DNA of 64,000 bases from Nocardioides humi (GCF_006494775.1 NZ_CP041146.1:5446001-5510000); one strand, 5' to 3'. Positions 1-9,192 are shown, numbered from the stretch's first letter. Translations and numbers: made by a program. Notes: a model not told the origin generated them from the letters alone.

Positions 1-100
1 CCAGGCGGTCACGGTCCGCGAGCGGGACACCATGTCCCAGGAGCGGGTCGCGCTGGACAAGCTCACGACGTACTTCGCCGAGCGGCTCGTCGGATGCTGA
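1..100 (+). CDS. glyS: Glycyl-tRNA synthetase, C-terminal end (partial)
   Basis: Only the last 32 codons are present, read in frame from base 2. The visible residues ([18 protein letters not shown], ending in a Cys before TGA) match the end of the anticodon-binding domain of bacterial glycyl-tRNA synthetase, which charges tRNA-Gly in the cytoplasm. The stop codon overlaps the start of the following lipoprotein gene by 7 bases, so the two are probably co-transcribed. The start lies outside the window. Confidence 0.8.
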   Translation, partial: QAVTVRERDTMSQERVALDKLTTYFAERLVGC

Positions 101-768
101 GGGGCACCCGGCTGGTGATCGCCGCGGGCCTCGCGCTCACGGCCCTGGCCGGGTGCGGCTCCGACGACGGCGACGACGCCGAGGAGCGGCCGTCGCCGAG
201 CGAGGCGACGTCCGCCGCCCCGGCGACGTACCTGCCGGTGCCCGAGGACGTCACGCTCACCGAGCCCGGGACCGCCCTCGCGCTGGGGGAGGAGGGCGTC
301 GTGGCGTTCCAGCGGCGCCAGGACGAGGTCGGCGTGCTCGCCGTCACCGTCGAGCGGATCGAGCGCACCTCGTTCCAGAAGTCCTTCAAGGGCTGGAACG
401 TCGACGACGTGACGGCCGCGCGGACGCCGTACTTCGTGCGCGTGAGGGTCGCCAACGCCGGTGACGTCGACCTCGGCGGGCTGCGGCTCGACAACGTGCT
501 GTGGGCCGAGGACGGCACCACCCTCGAGGCGCCCAACTACTACACCGCCGAGCAGCTGCCGGTGTGCTCCGGCGACCCGCTGCCGGCGCCGTTCGCGGAG
601 GGCGCCACCGCCGAGCTGTGCCAGGTCTACTTCATCGCCCCGACCCGGGAGCTGGAGCGGGTCTCCTTCACGCCCTTCGGCGGGCTGGACGCGATCAGCT
701 GGAGCGGCGAGCTGAGCCCGGTCAAGAAGGTGAAGAAGAACAAGGAGAAGGACGAGGAGACCCCGTGA
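94..768 (+). CDS. Secreted lipoprotein of unknown function
   Basis: The 224-residue protein starts with a signal sequence ending in a lipobox (LTALAGC, Cys near residue 21), so it should be lipid-anchored on the outer face of the membrane. An acidic, Ser/Pro-rich linker follows, then a beta-rich domain of about 150 residues with two Cys that could form a disulfide, and a Lys-rich tail. The fold recalls DUF4352-type immunoglobulin-like lipoproteins, but I do not recognise a specific family. It overlaps glyS at its start (ATG inside the glyS stop region) and dusB at its end (GTGA), which argues for one transcript. Confidence 0.8.
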   Translation: MLRGTRLVIAAGLALTALAGCGSDDGDDAEERPSPSEATSAAPATYLPVPEDVTLTEPGTALALGEEGVVAFQRRQDEVGVLAVTVERIERTSFQKSFKGWNVDDVTAARTPYFVRVRVANAGDVDLGGLRLDNVLWAEDGTTLEAPNYYTAEQLPVCSGDPLPAPFAEGATAELCQVYFIAPTRELERVSFTPFGGLDAISWSGELSPVKKVKKNKEKDEETP

Positions 769-1906
769 GCGGCCTGCGCCTCGGCCCGCTCGAGGTGCCG
801 GCGCCCGTCGTCCTGGCGCCGATGGCCGGCATCACCAACGCCGCCTACCGCCGGCTGTGCGCCGAGCAGGGCGCGGGCCTGTACGTCTGCGAGATGATCA
901 CCAGCCGCGGCCTGGTCGAGGGCGACGAGACCACCCGGCGGATGCTGGTCTTCGACGAGGCCGAGAAGGTCCGCTCGGTCCAGCTCTACGGCACCGATCC
1001 GGTGTACGTCGGCAAGGCCACCCGCATCCTGTGCGAGGAGTACGGCGTCGCGCACGTCGACCTCAACTTCGGCTGCCCGGTGCCGAAGGTCACCCGCAAG
1101 GGCGGCGGTGGGGCGCTGCCGTGGAAGCGCAACCTGCTGGGCCGGATCCTGGAGGAGGCGGTGGCCGCGGCGGCGCCGTACGACGTGCCGGTGACGATGA
1201 AGACCCGCAAGGGCCTCGACGACGACCACCTCACCTATCTCGACGCCGGCCGGATCGCTCAGGACGCCGGGTGCGCGGCGATCGCCCTGCACGGGCGGAC
1301 CGTCGCGCAGGCCTACTCCGGCCAGGCCGACTGGGACGCGATCGCCGCCCTGGTCGAGCACGTCGACATCCCGGTCCTCGGCAACGGCGACATCTGGGAG
1401 GCGGCCGACGCGCTGCGGATGGTCGAGCAGACCGGCGTCGCCGGCATCGTGGTCGGGCGCGGCTGCCTGGGGCGGCCCTGGCTGTTCCGCGACCTCGCGG
1501 CGGCGTTCTCCGACGACGGCCCGGGGGAGACGACGCTCCCGACCCTGGGCGAGGTCACGGTCATGATGCGCCGTCACGCCGAGCTGCTGTGCGAGCACAT
1601 GGGCGAGGAGCGGGGCTGCAAGGAGTTCCGCAAGCACGTCACGTGGTACCTCAAGGGGTTCCGGGCCGGCGGCGAGCTGCGGCGCTCGCTGGGCCTGGTC
1701 GACTCGCTCGCCACGCTCGACCGGCTGCTCGCCGACCTCGACCCGGCCGAGCCGTTCCCCGCCTCCGAGCTCGGCGCCCCCGCGGCCGGCAGGGTGCCCC
1801 CCGGCACCGCGTGGTGCTCCCGGAGGGCTGGCTGGACGACACCGACGGGCTCGGCGACGGCTGCTCCGGCGTACTGGAGGACGTCGACGAGACCACCGGC
1901 GGGTGA
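765..1906 (+). CDS. dusB: tRNA-dihydrouridine synthase, C-terminal frameshift
   Basis: This FMN-dependent TIM-barrel enzyme reduces uridine to dihydrouridine in the tRNA D-loop. Visible motifs are LAPMAGITNAAYR at the start, NFGCPVPKVTRKGGG with the catalytic Cys near residue 104, and VVGRGCLGRPW near the FMN phosphate site. It begins with GTG overlapping the lipoprotein stop. The first frame runs to about 1780. The expected tail (RGRQGAPRHRVVLPEGWLDD and onward to a stop at 1906) is in the next frame, as if one C were missing from the C run at 1777-1781. Without that correction the frame would run on to 2015 with an unrelated tail. Only the extension after the barrel is affected. Confidence 0.88.
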
Positions 1907-2037
1907 CCCGACTCACCCCTCCGAGCGGTCTCACCAATTGGTTGAAGGCTTGATCTCTGTGCTCTACTCGCACGATGCTCTGGCGCAGGCCAGGGTTCTC
2001 GGGATGCATCTGTAAGCGACAGCAAAGGAATCAGCGC

Positions 2038-2892
2038 GTGGCCACCAGCCACAAGCGGGAAACCGCGCGACGTACGCCCCGAGCCGCCGTTCTGGCCGGC
2101 TCCCTCGCCGCCCTCGCGACCACCGCGGTCGTCACGGGAGGCGTCCTCAACTCCTCGGCCCCCGGCGCCGACCTCGTCGCCGTCGACCGCTCGAAGGCCG
2201 CGGCCGGCTCCGTCGGCGACAGCGGCCGCCGCCTCCCCGTCCTGTCCCGCAGCGCGGACCGGTCCGCCGACGCCATCGGCACCGAGCTCGACGCGCTGCT
2301 CTCCGACGACGCGACCGCGAAGGCCGTCGCCGAGGCCGACCAGCGCCGCTGGACCGCCGCCCCGCTGAACCTGTGGACCCGCCCTGACAAGCGGGCCAAG
2401 CAGGTCGGCGAGATCGAGGTGGGCGAGAAGGTCCTCCTCACCGGCCGCACGTACGGCGAGCGCGCCGAGATCGTCCTCGACGGCAAGTCCCGCTGGGTGA
2501 CCGCCGGACACTTCTCCGACGAGAAGCCGGCCACCCTCGGCGGCGCCTGCACCAACGGCACCAGCGTCCCGGCCAACGTCAGCGCCAGCATCAAGAAGGT
2601 GCACGAGGCGGTCTGCGCGAACTTCCCGGAGGTCCGCGTCTACGGCACCCTCCGCGGCGGCGGCGGCGACCACCCCCGCGGCCGGGCCGTCGACATCATG
2701 ATCTCGGGCGCCCGCGGCTGGGAGATCGCGAACTTCGTTCGCGCGAACTACTCCGCCCTCGGCGTCTCGTACGTCATCTACGCGCAGAAGATCTGGTCCG
2801 TGGAGCGCTCCGGCGAGGGTTGGCGGGGCATGCCGAACCGCGGCTCGGCCACCGCCAACCACTACGACCACGTGCACGTCTCGGTCTTCTGA
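2038..2892 (+). CDS. Secreted SH3/M15-like cell-wall peptidase
   Basis: The 284-residue protein has an Arg-rich N-terminus and a hydrophobic signal segment (residues about 18-40), an SH3-like repeat (about 110-165, starting LNLWTRPDK), and a C-terminal domain with HPRGRAVDIM and a final HYDHVHVSVF. These His/Asp residues match the zinc ligands of M15-type D,D-carboxypeptidase folds, as found in the ARB_07466-like C-terminal domain of actinobacteria. It probably cuts peptidoglycan stem peptides outside the cell. I chose the GTG start at 2038 because AAAGGA lies about 10 bases upstream; an in-frame ATG at 1975 is less likely. The leader 1907-2037 shows no riboswitch I can recognise. Confidence 0.75.
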   Translation: MATSHKRETARRTPRAAVLAGSLAALATTAVVTGGVLNSSAPGADLVAVDRSKAAAGSVGDSGRRLPVLSRSADRSADAIGTELDALLSDDATAKAVAEADQRRWTAAPLNLWTRPDKRAKQVGEIEVGEKVLLTGRTYGERAEIVLDGKSRWVTAGHFSDEKPATLGGACTNGTSVPANVSASIKKVHEAVCANFPEVRVYGTLRGGGGDHPRGRAVDIMISGARGWEIANFVRANYSALGVSYVIYAQKIWSVERSGEGWRGMPNRGSATANHYDHVHVSVF

Positions 2893-2896
2893 CAAT

Positions 2897-2915
2897 GTCG
2901 GACGTTGCATCCGAC
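2897..2915. terminator. Small hairpin after the peptidase gene
   Basis: GTCGGA and TCCGAC form a 6-bp stem with a 7-base loop just after the stop codon. There is no U tract, so it may be a weak terminator or a protein-binding palindrome. Confidence 0.3.
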
Positions 2916-3014
2916 GTACGATTCTTGCGTTGGATGTAGGCGCCATGCAGCCTTGTGGTGGGCCCGAACGACTTCCGCCGTCGTGCGAGGCGACACGCGT
3001 CCCCATCGTCCAGC

Positions 3015-3929
3015 TCAGAGCTTGTCGGTGAAGAAGGGGCCGAGCTTGCTGACGGCCTCGGCGACCTCCTTCTCGCCGTCGTAGAGCTCCATGTGGTTCG
3101 CGCCCTCGACGACGTGGAACGACTTGTCCGTGCTGGCGGCGCGCTCGTACAGGTCGTCGCTCATCCACTTCGACCCCGCCTCGCTGCCCGCGATCAACAG
3201 CAGCGGCTGGGTCAGGAACGCCTCGGCCTTGTGGAAGGCGTCGTAGGCGATGATCTGCGACAGGCTGCGCGCGGTCATGTAGCCCGGGGCATTCGGGTGC
3301 TCGCAGCGCGGCGTGTGGTAGTACTCCCACGCCTGGCGGAGCTCCTCGTTCGGGGCGTCCTCCTCCTTCATCGGCGCCAGCGGGAACGGGTTGTCCTTCC
3401 CCGCGGCATCGGCGGTGCGCGCGTCCGCGCCCATCTTCAGGACCGGAGCCGCGTCGGCATCCTTGACGTCGTTGGTCCAGCCGTTGCGGAACATCTGGCC
3501 GATGTTGACCATGCTGACGGTTCCCACAGCCTTGATGCGGGGGTCGTCGATCGCGGCGTTGGCCGTGTAGCCGGCGCCGGCGCAGATGCCCATCGCGCCG
3601 ATCCGGTCGCTGTCGACGTAGTCGAGCGTGGTCAGGTGGTCCACGACCGCGGACACGTCCTCGGTGCGGATGTAGGGGTTCTCCAGCTGACGCGGCTCGC
3701 CCGTGCTCGCGCCCTGGAACGACGCGTCATAGGCGACCGTGACGAACCCGAGCTCCGCCAGCATGCCCGCGTACAGACCCGCGGTCTGCTCCTTCACGCC
3801 GCCGCCGGGATGGGAGACGACGACGGCCGGGTAGGTCCTCGATGCGTCGAAGTCCGGCGGGAGGTTGATCACGGCCGCCAGCGTCGTTCCGTAGCCGTTC
3901 AGGGTCTTGATGTCGATGTTCTCACTCAT
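3015..3929 (-). CDS. Alpha/beta hydrolase, dienelactone-hydrolase-like
   Basis: The 304-residue protein has an alpha/beta-hydrolase layout: an oxyanion-type HPGGG after the third strand, a nucleophile elbow reading GICAG near residue 118, and a C-terminal NHMEL carrying the likely catalytic His. Cys in place of Ser at the elbow is typical of dienelactone hydrolases. No signal peptide is visible, so it acts in the cytoplasm on an unknown ester or lactone. The start has a good ribosome-binding site (AAGGGAGA). It is divergent from the XRE regulator at 4125, a common pairing in which the regulator controls the enzyme. Confidence 0.8.
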   Translation of the reverse strand: MSENIDIKTLNGYGTTLAAVINLPPDFDASRTYPAVVVSHPGGGVKEQTAGLYAGMLAELGFVTVAYDASFQGASTGEPRQLENPYIRTEDVSAVVDHLTTLDYVDSDRIGAMGICAGAGYTANAAIDDPRIKAVGTVSMVNIGQMFRNGWTNDVKDADAAPVLKMGADARTADAAGKDNPFPLAPMKEEDAPNEELRQAWEYYHTPRCEHPNAPGYMTARSLSQIIAYDAFHKAEAFLTQPLLLIAGSEAGSKWMSDDLYERAASTDKSFHVVEGANHMELYDGEKEVAEAVSKLGPFFTDKL

Positions 3930-4124
3930 GGGTTCTCCCTTCGCTTCATGCCTGTGCGTGGGGCCTGCGTCTCGCGATCCCTGTCGCACCGAACAGCTCA
4001 ATCGTGGAACGCGACCGACGGCCCCGGAAGGTTCCGTTGGAACCCCCTCCGTCCCCACTGGTAGGCGCTCGCGGGGTTCTGGCAGGGCCTGTCTCCCGGC
4101 AGCAGGCGTTCGTAGGCTTGGGCC

Positions 4125-5006
4125 ATGAGTCCGAAGGACGAGCGCGTGCGGGACTTCCTGTCCACCCGCCGCGCGAAGATCACCCCGGACATGGCCGGGC
4201 TGCCCACAGGCAGCGGCGTCCGGCGCGTGCCCGGCCTGCGTCGCGAGGAGGTCGCGATCCTCTCCGGCGTCTCCGTCGACTACTACACCCGGATCGAGAA
4301 GGGCGACCTCACCGGCGTCTCCGACGAGGTCCTCGATGCCGTCGCCCGTGTCCTGCAGATGACCGACGACGAGACCGCCTACCTCTATGACCTCGCCCGC
4401 GCGGTCCGTCGGCCCGCCCGCGCCCGCAGACGGACCAGACCGTCGTCGATCCTTCCGCAGCAGGCGCAGCTGCTCATCGACTCCATGAGCACCACGCCGG
4501 TCATCGCGCACAACGGATGCCTGGACATCCTGGCCGCGAACCCGCTGGGCCGGGCACTGTTCTCCGACATCTACGACAGCCCGACCAGGAGATCCGCAGT
4601 CGCGCCGCCCAACCTGGCATCGTTCGTGTTCCTCGACCCCGTCGCCGGGGAGTTCTACGCCGACCTCGACGACGCCGCAGACACCACGGTGCGGATACTG
4701 CGCACCCAAGCCGCCTCCACCCCGCACGACTCACGTCTCACCGCCCTCGTCGGGGAGCTCTCCACCCGCAGCGAGGACTTCCGCGCCCGCTGGGGCGCCC
4801 ACGACGTCGGCAAACATCGCGCCGGCAGCAAGACCCTCCATCACCGCGAGGTCGGCGACCTCGTCCTCGGGTTCGAGGAACTCACCCTCGACTCCATCCC
4901 GTCGATCACGCTGTCCGCCTACATTGCCGAGCCCGCCTCTGCGACCGCCGAACGGCTTCAGCTCCTCGCGGCTCTGGCCCTCACAGCGACCCCCGCACAG
5001 CCCTGA
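4125..5006 (+). CDS. XRE-family regulator with MmyB-like sensor domain
   Basis: Residues about 5-75 form a helix-turn-helix (GLRREEVAILSGVSVDYYTR then IEKG), and residues about 110-285 match the MmyB-like ligand-binding domain common in actinobacteria, which is thought to bind a fatty-acid-like or other small ligand. It is likely a local repressor of the divergent hydrolase gene; the 195-bp space between the two starts must hold both promoters. The ligand cannot be deduced from sequence. Confidence 0.82.
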   Translation: MSPKDERVRDFLSTRRAKITPDMAGLPTGSGVRRVPGLRREEVAILSGVSVDYYTRIEKGDLTGVSDEVLDAVARVLQMTDDETAYLYDLARAVRRPARARRRTRPSSILPQQAQLLIDSMSTTPVIAHNGCLDILAANPLGRALFSDIYDSPTRRSAVAPPNLASFVFLDPVAGEFYADLDDAADTTVRILRTQAASTPHDSRLTALVGELSTRSEDFRARWGAHDVGKHRAGSKTLHHREVGDLVLGFEELTLDSIPSITLSAYIAEPASATAERLQLLAALALTATPAQP

Positions 5007-5025
5007 GGACCGCCGGGTGAGCATG

Positions 5026-5673
5026 TCAGCGCACCTGCTGACATGCACTCCTACAAGCTATTCCGACACTTCGATCATCCGACTCCACCGGCACAACCCG
5101 AGGCAGGGACGTTCCGGAGGAGACGGTCGCCGCGATCAAGCAGCGCCCAGCGGGACCTGTGCGGTCGCCACGTCGAGGGCTTGCTCGCTCACCGTCCGGG
5201 GCCGTGTCGAGGTCCCGGACGTGGTGGAGGTGGATGCCGATGTGGCCGACGCCGAGCAGCAGGGTCGCGGCGACCAGCGGCAGCAGGCGGCCGTAGACGC
5301 CGAGCAGCACGAACGCCGCCACCGGCAGCGTGGCCAGCGGCACCGGCACCGGGCCGAGCGGCCGGTAGAAGTCGGCCTCGGTCCGGTCGCTGCGGCCGTA
5401 CCGGATCCAGCAGGCCAGGTAGGCCCCGAGCGCCGCGGTCGCCGCGACGAGCCACCACGACCATGCCGACCACGCCCGCAGGTTGGTGTCGGCGAAGAGC
5501 AGTGCGGCCGCGGTGGTGAGCACCTGGCCGCCGCGTTCGAGGATCACGAGCGCTCTCGGCTCGCCGGTCGCGTCGTACCCGGCAGGTCGTGCGCGCCACG
5601 CCCACCACAGGTTCGGCAGGAACAGGGCGGCCAGGAAGGCCGCACCGACGAACGAGAAGCCGAACCGACCCAT
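5026..5673 (-). CDS. Multi-pass membrane protein of unknown function
   Basis: The 215-residue product has about five hydrophobic segments in its first 160 residues and a conserved-looking HIGIHLHHVRDL at the end of the last one. I chose the ATG at 5673, which has GGAGG seven bases upstream, over an in-frame GTG at 5688. The final 60 residues look like read-through: one extra C in the CCCC run near 5205 would give a stop at 5189, matching the deletion pattern seen in other genes here, but that is inference. It converges with the XRE gene. An inverted-repeat element begins 28 bp upstream of its start. Confidence 0.6.
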   Translation of the reverse strand: MGRFGFSFVGAAFLAALFLPNLWWAWRARPAGYDATGEPRALVILERGGQVLTTAAALLFADTNLRAWSAWSWWLVAATAALGAYLACWIRYGRSDRTEADFYRPLGPVPVPLATLPVAAFVLLGVYGRLLPLVAATLLLGVGHIGIHLHHVRDLDTAPDGERASPRRGDRTGPAGRCLIAATVSSGTSLPRVVPVESDDRSVGIACRSACQQVR

Positions 5674-5700
5674 GAGCAGATCCTCCACCCATCTGGGGTG

Positions 5701-5868
5701 CTAGTGGTCATCTCCGTTGATTCATCAAGGGTCTACGCACCCAGGGCACGCACCTCGCCGCGTTGGCGACGCTCGGAAGACAGCCCGGTATGCCGTCGCG
5801 CCGCCGCCTTGCGATGCACGCACCCTGAGCACGGATACCCCCGACGTATCAACGGAGACGACCACTAG
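5701..5868. repeat. 168-bp imperfect inverted-repeat element
   Basis: Bases 5701-5721 and 5848-5868 are inverted repeats matching at 20 of 21 positions, each ending in CTAG at the outer edge. The similarity continues inward less perfectly (GGGT and CAGGG blocks) for roughly another 25 bases. No convincing gene lies inside. It could be a miniature inverted-repeat transposable element, a degraded insertion-sequence end pair, or a large RNA hairpin. It separates the promoters of the membrane-protein and patatin-like genes. Confidence 0.6.
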
Positions 5869-5903
5869 CGTGGCGGCGGTCGTGATCCGAGGAGGTGAGT
5901 CCC

Positions 5904-5960
5904 GTGAACGCAGTATCCGCAACGGGTGCTCCCCTGCTCACGATCGCGCGACGGAGGTAG
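5904..5960 (+). CDS. Possible 18-codon leader ORF
   Basis: A GTG codon preceded by AGGAGG at good spacing opens an 18-codon frame (VNAVSATGAPLLTIARRR) that ends 44 bases before the patatin-like start. The strong ribosome-binding site is the only support. It may be a regulatory leader peptide or chance. Confidence 0.3.
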   Translation: MNAVSATGAPLLTIARRR

Positions 5961-6004
5961 CCGTCGCGGGGAGCGCCTCCAGGCAATCGGGAAAGGCGAC
6001 TCCC

Positions 6005-6910
6005 ATGAGCATGACGACTTCCTCACCTGAGCGCGCGCTGGTCCTCGGTGGCGGCGGCGCGGTCGGCAACGCGTGGCTGATCGGCGTGACGGCCGGCCTC
6101 CTCGACGTCGGCCTGGACGTGACCGACGCCGACCTGATCGTCGGGACCTCGGCCGGGGCGACGACCGCGGCCCAGATCACCGGCGCGGCGCTGCCCGAGC
6201 TGTACGCCGCCGTCCTCGCGGCTCCTCCCGCTCGTCCCGCTCGTCCCGGTCCGCCCGGTCCCGGCGGCCGACCCGGTCCTGCGGGAGCGGTGGCCGACCA
6301 CCTCGAGCGGACCGGCCGCATCATCGCCGCCGCGCAGGACGCCGCCGACATGCGCCGCAGGATGGGTACGGCGGCACTCGAGCTGGACGCGGCCTCGGAC
6401 GGCTCCCGGCACGCCGGGTGGCGCGCCATCGTCGCCGCCCGGCTGCCCGCTCGGCAGTGGCCGGACCGGGCGCTGCTCGTCACCGCGGTCGACGCCGCCA
6501 CCGGTGAGCCGGTCGTCTTCGACCGCGCCAGCGGGGTCGACCTGGTCGACGCGGTCGCGGCGAGCACGTCCAGCGGGCCGCCGTACCGGATCGGCGAGCG
6601 CCGCTACATCGACGGCGGCTACCGGCGCAACGAGAACGCCGACCTGGCCGCCGGGCACGCCCGGGTGCTCGTGCTGTCACCGTTCGGCGGCCGGACCCGG
6701 CACCCGCTGGAGTGGGGCATGCAGCTCGCCACGCAGGTCGAGGAGCTCCGCGCGCAGGGCAGCAGGGTCGCGACCGTCGTCCCGGACAGCGGGGCCGAGC
6801 ACATGTTCGGCGCGAACGCGACGGATCTGTCGCTGCGGGCGCCCGCGGCACGGGCCGGTCGCGACCAGGCCCGGGCCCTCGCCGAGCAGCTCGCCGAGCT
6901 CTGGGGCTGA
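6005..6910 (+). CDS. Patatin-like phospholipase family protein
   Basis: The 301-residue protein has the patatin signature: glycine-rich oxyanion loop GGGGAVG (residues about 15-21), nucleophile elbow GTSAG (Ser about 49), and DGGY with the catalytic Asp near residue 203. It should be a cytoplasmic or peripheral acyl hydrolase acting on lipid esters. A Pro/Gly-rich insert at about 75-95 is a lineage-specific loop. The start at ATG 6005 follows GGGAAAGG. Its promoter region overlaps the inverted-repeat element and the possible leader ORF. Confidence 0.85.
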   Translation: MSMTTSSPERALVLGGGGAVGNAWLIGVTAGLLDVGLDVTDADLIVGTSAGATTAAQITGAALPELYAAVLAAPPARPARPGPPGPGGRPGPAGAVADHLERTGRIIAAAQDAADMRRRMGTAALELDAASDGSRHAGWRAIVAARLPARQWPDRALLVTAVDAATGEPVVFDRASGVDLVDAVAASTSSGPPYRIGERRYIDGGYRRNENADLAAGHARVLVLSPFGGRTRHPLEWGMQLATQVEELRAQGSRVATVVPDSGAEHMFGANATDLSLRAPAARAGRDQARALAEQLAELWG

Positions 6911-6931
6911 GGCCGGGCCTGTGGATAGCCG

Positions 6932-7402
6932 GTGGCCCGGACCCGTCCCGCCGGGCATCCTGCTCAGATGCTTCGACGCGACCCTCGACCGCGCATCCGG
7001 ACCCAGGCCGAGCTGGACCAGCTCTGGCGGGGCTGGGTACGGCGGCGCAACGAGCCGCCGGTCGGCACGACCTGCCTGCTCGTGTACGCCGACGGGAGGG
7101 TCACCCGGAGCACGGTGACCTTCACCGACCTCGACGGGCCGCTGGACGACGGGCGTCAGCGCCGCTTCGTCCACTGGATTCGTCACCTGCTCGACGACGA
7201 CACCGCTGGTTGGCGCATCGCGTTCATGATCGCCCGTCCCGGCGCGCCCGTCGTCGGCGAGCGCGACCTGGCCTGGGCCACCTCGCTGTACGTCGCCGCG
7301 CGGCTCGCCGGCGTGGCCTGCGAGGTCGTGCATCTCGCCGCCGGCAACCAGGTGCGCCCCCTGCCGCTCGACGCGCTTCCGTCGCACGCGTTCGGCCATT
7401 GA
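6932..7402 (+). CDS. Conserved hypothetical protein
   Basis: The 156-residue soluble protein begins at GTG 6932 or possibly the ATG at 6968. It has a beta-strand-rich core (TTCLLVYADGRVTR, GWRIAFMIARPG) followed by a helical region. The strand pattern loosely recalls JAB/RadC-type folds, but no metal-binding His-x-His is visible, so I assign no function. It follows the patatin-like gene by 21 bases and may share its transcript. Confidence 0.65.
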   Translation: MARTRPAGHPAQMLRRDPRPRIRTQAELDQLWRGWVRRRNEPPVGTTCLLVYADGRVTRSTVTFTDLDGPLDDGRQRRFVHWIRHLLDDDTAGWRIAFMIARPGAPVVGERDLAWATSLYVAARLAGVACEVVHLAAGNQVRPLPLDALPSHAFGH

Positions 7403-7556
7403 GCGGGATCGGTCCGGTCGCCCAGTGTTCACCGCTCGGCTCCGCGCCGGTCACACCGCGGCGACGGGGATGTCGGGCGGCGCCGGAAGGGTAGGACGGA
7501 GCGGCGTCGCCCGGGTGGCTGCCGCGCCCGAGGCCCGCCGAGCTCCCGGAAAGTCC

Positions 7557-8396
7557 ATGCTGCCTGCCCTTCTCCCGTCGTCCTTCGAGTTCTCCTTCGC
7601 GACCGCGCTGGGGGAGGACTTCGTGGGGCTGGTCCAGTCGCCCGGCTTCGTCCCGTTGGCCTTCGTGGTGGCGTTCGCCGCCGGAGCCGCCCACGCCGTG
7701 GGACCGGGGCACGGCAAGAGCCTGGCGGCCGCGTACCTGATCGGCTCCGAGGGGCGGGTCCGGGACGCGGCGTGGATGGGCGGCAGCGTCGCGGTGATGC
7801 ACACCCTCTCGGTGCTGGTGCTCGCGGTCGCCTGGACCTTCTTCTCCCTCTCCGACCTGGTCCGTCTCGAGCAGCTCACCGGCGCCCTCCAGGTGGCCGG
7901 CGGCCTGCTGGTGATCGCCGTCGGCGCGGTGCTGATGCGCCGCGTGCTCCGCGGCGGGCACGGCCATGGTCACGGGCACGGACATGGGCACGGACATGGG
8001 CACGGACATGGGCACGGGCATGGGCACGGACATGGGCACGGGCACGGTCACGGCCATGGGGACGGGAGCGCCCGCCCCGGCCTCATCCTGCTCGGCGTCT
8101 CCGGCGGCATGGTCCCGTCGCCGACCGCGTTCCTGGTGCTGGTCACCGGCCTGTTCACCGGCCGCTCCGGCTTCGCGCTCGCCCTCGTCATCACCTTCGG
8201 CCTCGGTCTGGCGTCCGTCCTGTTCGTCGTCGGCCTGCTCGCCCTGGGCGGGCGCAACGTGGTCGCCCGTGCCGCCGAGTCCCGCCGAGTGCTCGCGCTG
8301 GCCACGCGGGTGGGTCCGCTGCTGGCCGCGACCACGATCACCCTGATCGGCTGCGCGGTGGCCGCCGCCGGCGTGTCCGGCCTGGTCGCCGCGTGA
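7557..8396 (+). CDS. NicO/RcnA-type nickel-cobalt transporter
   Basis: The 279-residue integral membrane protein has six or so hydrophobic segments and the NicO motif HAVGPGHGKS near the start of the first pair. A cytoplasmic-type loop between the two halves is a pure His-Gly run of 17 units. In this family such loops bind Ni(II) or Co(II), and the proteins act in metal efflux or uptake across the plasma membrane. I prefer the ATG at 7557; upstream in-frame starts at 7425 and 7470 would add a Gly/Arg-rich extension. The downstream membrane protein starts 7 bases after its stop, so the two likely form an operon. Confidence 0.85.
   Translation: MLPALLPSSFEFSFATALGEDFVGLVQSPGFVPLAFVVAFAAGAAHAVGPGHGKSLAAAYLIGSEGRVRDAAWMGGSVAVMHTLSVLVLAVAWTFFSLSDLVRLEQLTGALQVAGGLLVIAVGAVLMRRVLRGGHGHGHGHGHGHGHGHGHGHGHGHGHGHGHGHGHGDGSARPGLILLGVSGGMVPSPTAFLVLVTGLFTGRSGFALALVITFGLGLASVLFVVGLLALGGRNVVARAAESRRVLALATRVGPLLAATTITLIGCAVAAAGVSGLVAA
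7959..8060 (+). repeat. His-Gly codon repeat in the metal transporter
   Basis: Seventeen consecutive CAY-GGN pairs, arranged partly as 12-bp DNA repeats of the type GGACATGGGCAC, encode the His-Gly loop. Such DNA is prone to slippage, so unit number may vary between strains. Confidence 0.9.
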
Positions 8397-8403
8397 GCGC
8401 TCG

Positions 8404-9192
8404 ATGACCCCGCTGGCCGGCGTGCTCCTCGCCGGCGTCCTGCTGCACCCGTTCGGCGACCCGCAGACCCTGCAGGTCGGGCGTGACGGGGACGTCGTCC
8501 AGGTGGTCTGGCGCGCCGGCGCGGCCGACGACCTCACCCTGCTCGGGATCGACCTCGGGGTGCTGCCCGGCGACCGGGTGCGCGCCGACGGGACGATCGC
8601 CTACGAGTTCTCCGACGGCCGCAAGGTGGCGGCGTCGGCGGCGCTGCCCGGCTACCTGCTCGAGCACATCGCGGTCGTGGCCGACGGCGTCGCCTGCCCC
8701 GGCGCGGTCAGCGAGGTCGGCAACCTGGTCACCCAGGGCGCCGTCCTGCGGTTCACCTGCCCGACCGCGCCGGCGGCCGCCGAGCTCACCGTCAGCACGC
8801 TCACCGACATCGATCCGGCGTACCGGACCCTCGCCACCGGTCCCGACGGCCAGCGCGCGGTCTACGCATCGTCGGACCCCACCCGCCGCTGGTCGCTGGC
8901 CGAGGGCACCGCACCGGGCCTCGGCAGCCCGGCCGGCGGCGCCACGGCCACCACGAGCGCCGACCGCGACACCGGGTACGACGGCGCCGGGCTCGGCCGC
9001 AGCGCCGTGCTCCAGATGGGAGCCCTCGTCGGCGGCCCGCTCGTCCTGGTCCTCGCCGGCCTCCTGCGCCGCAGACGGCGCCGGCAGGCTCAGCCCGCGA
9101 CCGGCAGGTCCCTGCGGAAGGCCCACAGCAGCACCGTGGGGATCGGCCGGTGGTCGAGCTCGGGCGCGCGACGGAATCCGGCGGACAGGTAG
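8404..9192 (+). CDS. Secreted/membrane-anchored protein next to NicO
   Basis: The 262-residue protein has a short N-terminal hydrophobic segment (signal peptide), an extracellular beta-rich domain with a paired Cys (ACPG and FTCP), a low-complexity linker, and a C-terminal transmembrane helix (about 200-222) followed by Arg-rich residues. It follows the metal transporter by 7 bases, so a role in metal handling at the membrane is plausible but unproven. Its last about 100 bases overlap the end of the convergent GNAT gene; the final residues after the Arg cluster are probably not conserved. Confidence 0.65.
   Translation: MTPLAGVLLAGVLLHPFGDPQTLQVGRDGDVVQVVWRAGAADDLTLLGIDLGVLPGDRVRADGTIAYEFSDGRKVAASAALPGYLLEHIAVVADGVACPGAVSEVGNLVTQGAVLRFTCPTAPAAAELTVSTLTDIDPAYRTLATGPDGQRAVYASSDPTRRWSLAEGTAPGLGSPAGGATATTSADRDTGYDGAGLGRSAVLQMGALVGGPLVLVLAGLLRRRRRRQAQPATGRSLRKAHSSTVGIGRWSSSGARRNPADR

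Noticed and set aside
1777..1906. Programmed frameshifting in dusB
   Set aside because: The same one-base deletion pattern occurs in unrelated genes including dnaG, so sequencing error is simpler.
1907..2037. Possible c-di-AMP (ydaO) riboswitch before the wall peptidase
   Set aside because: The leader is only 131 bases and I find none of the conserved ydaO blocks by eye.
7403..7556. Possible cobalamin riboswitch before the NicO gene
   Set aside because: No B12-box-like sequence or matching layout is visible.
7959..8060. Short regular repeats that could suggest a CRISPR array
   Set aside because: They are contiguous His-Gly codons inside a transporter gene, with no spacers. No CRISPR array or cas gene is seen in the window.
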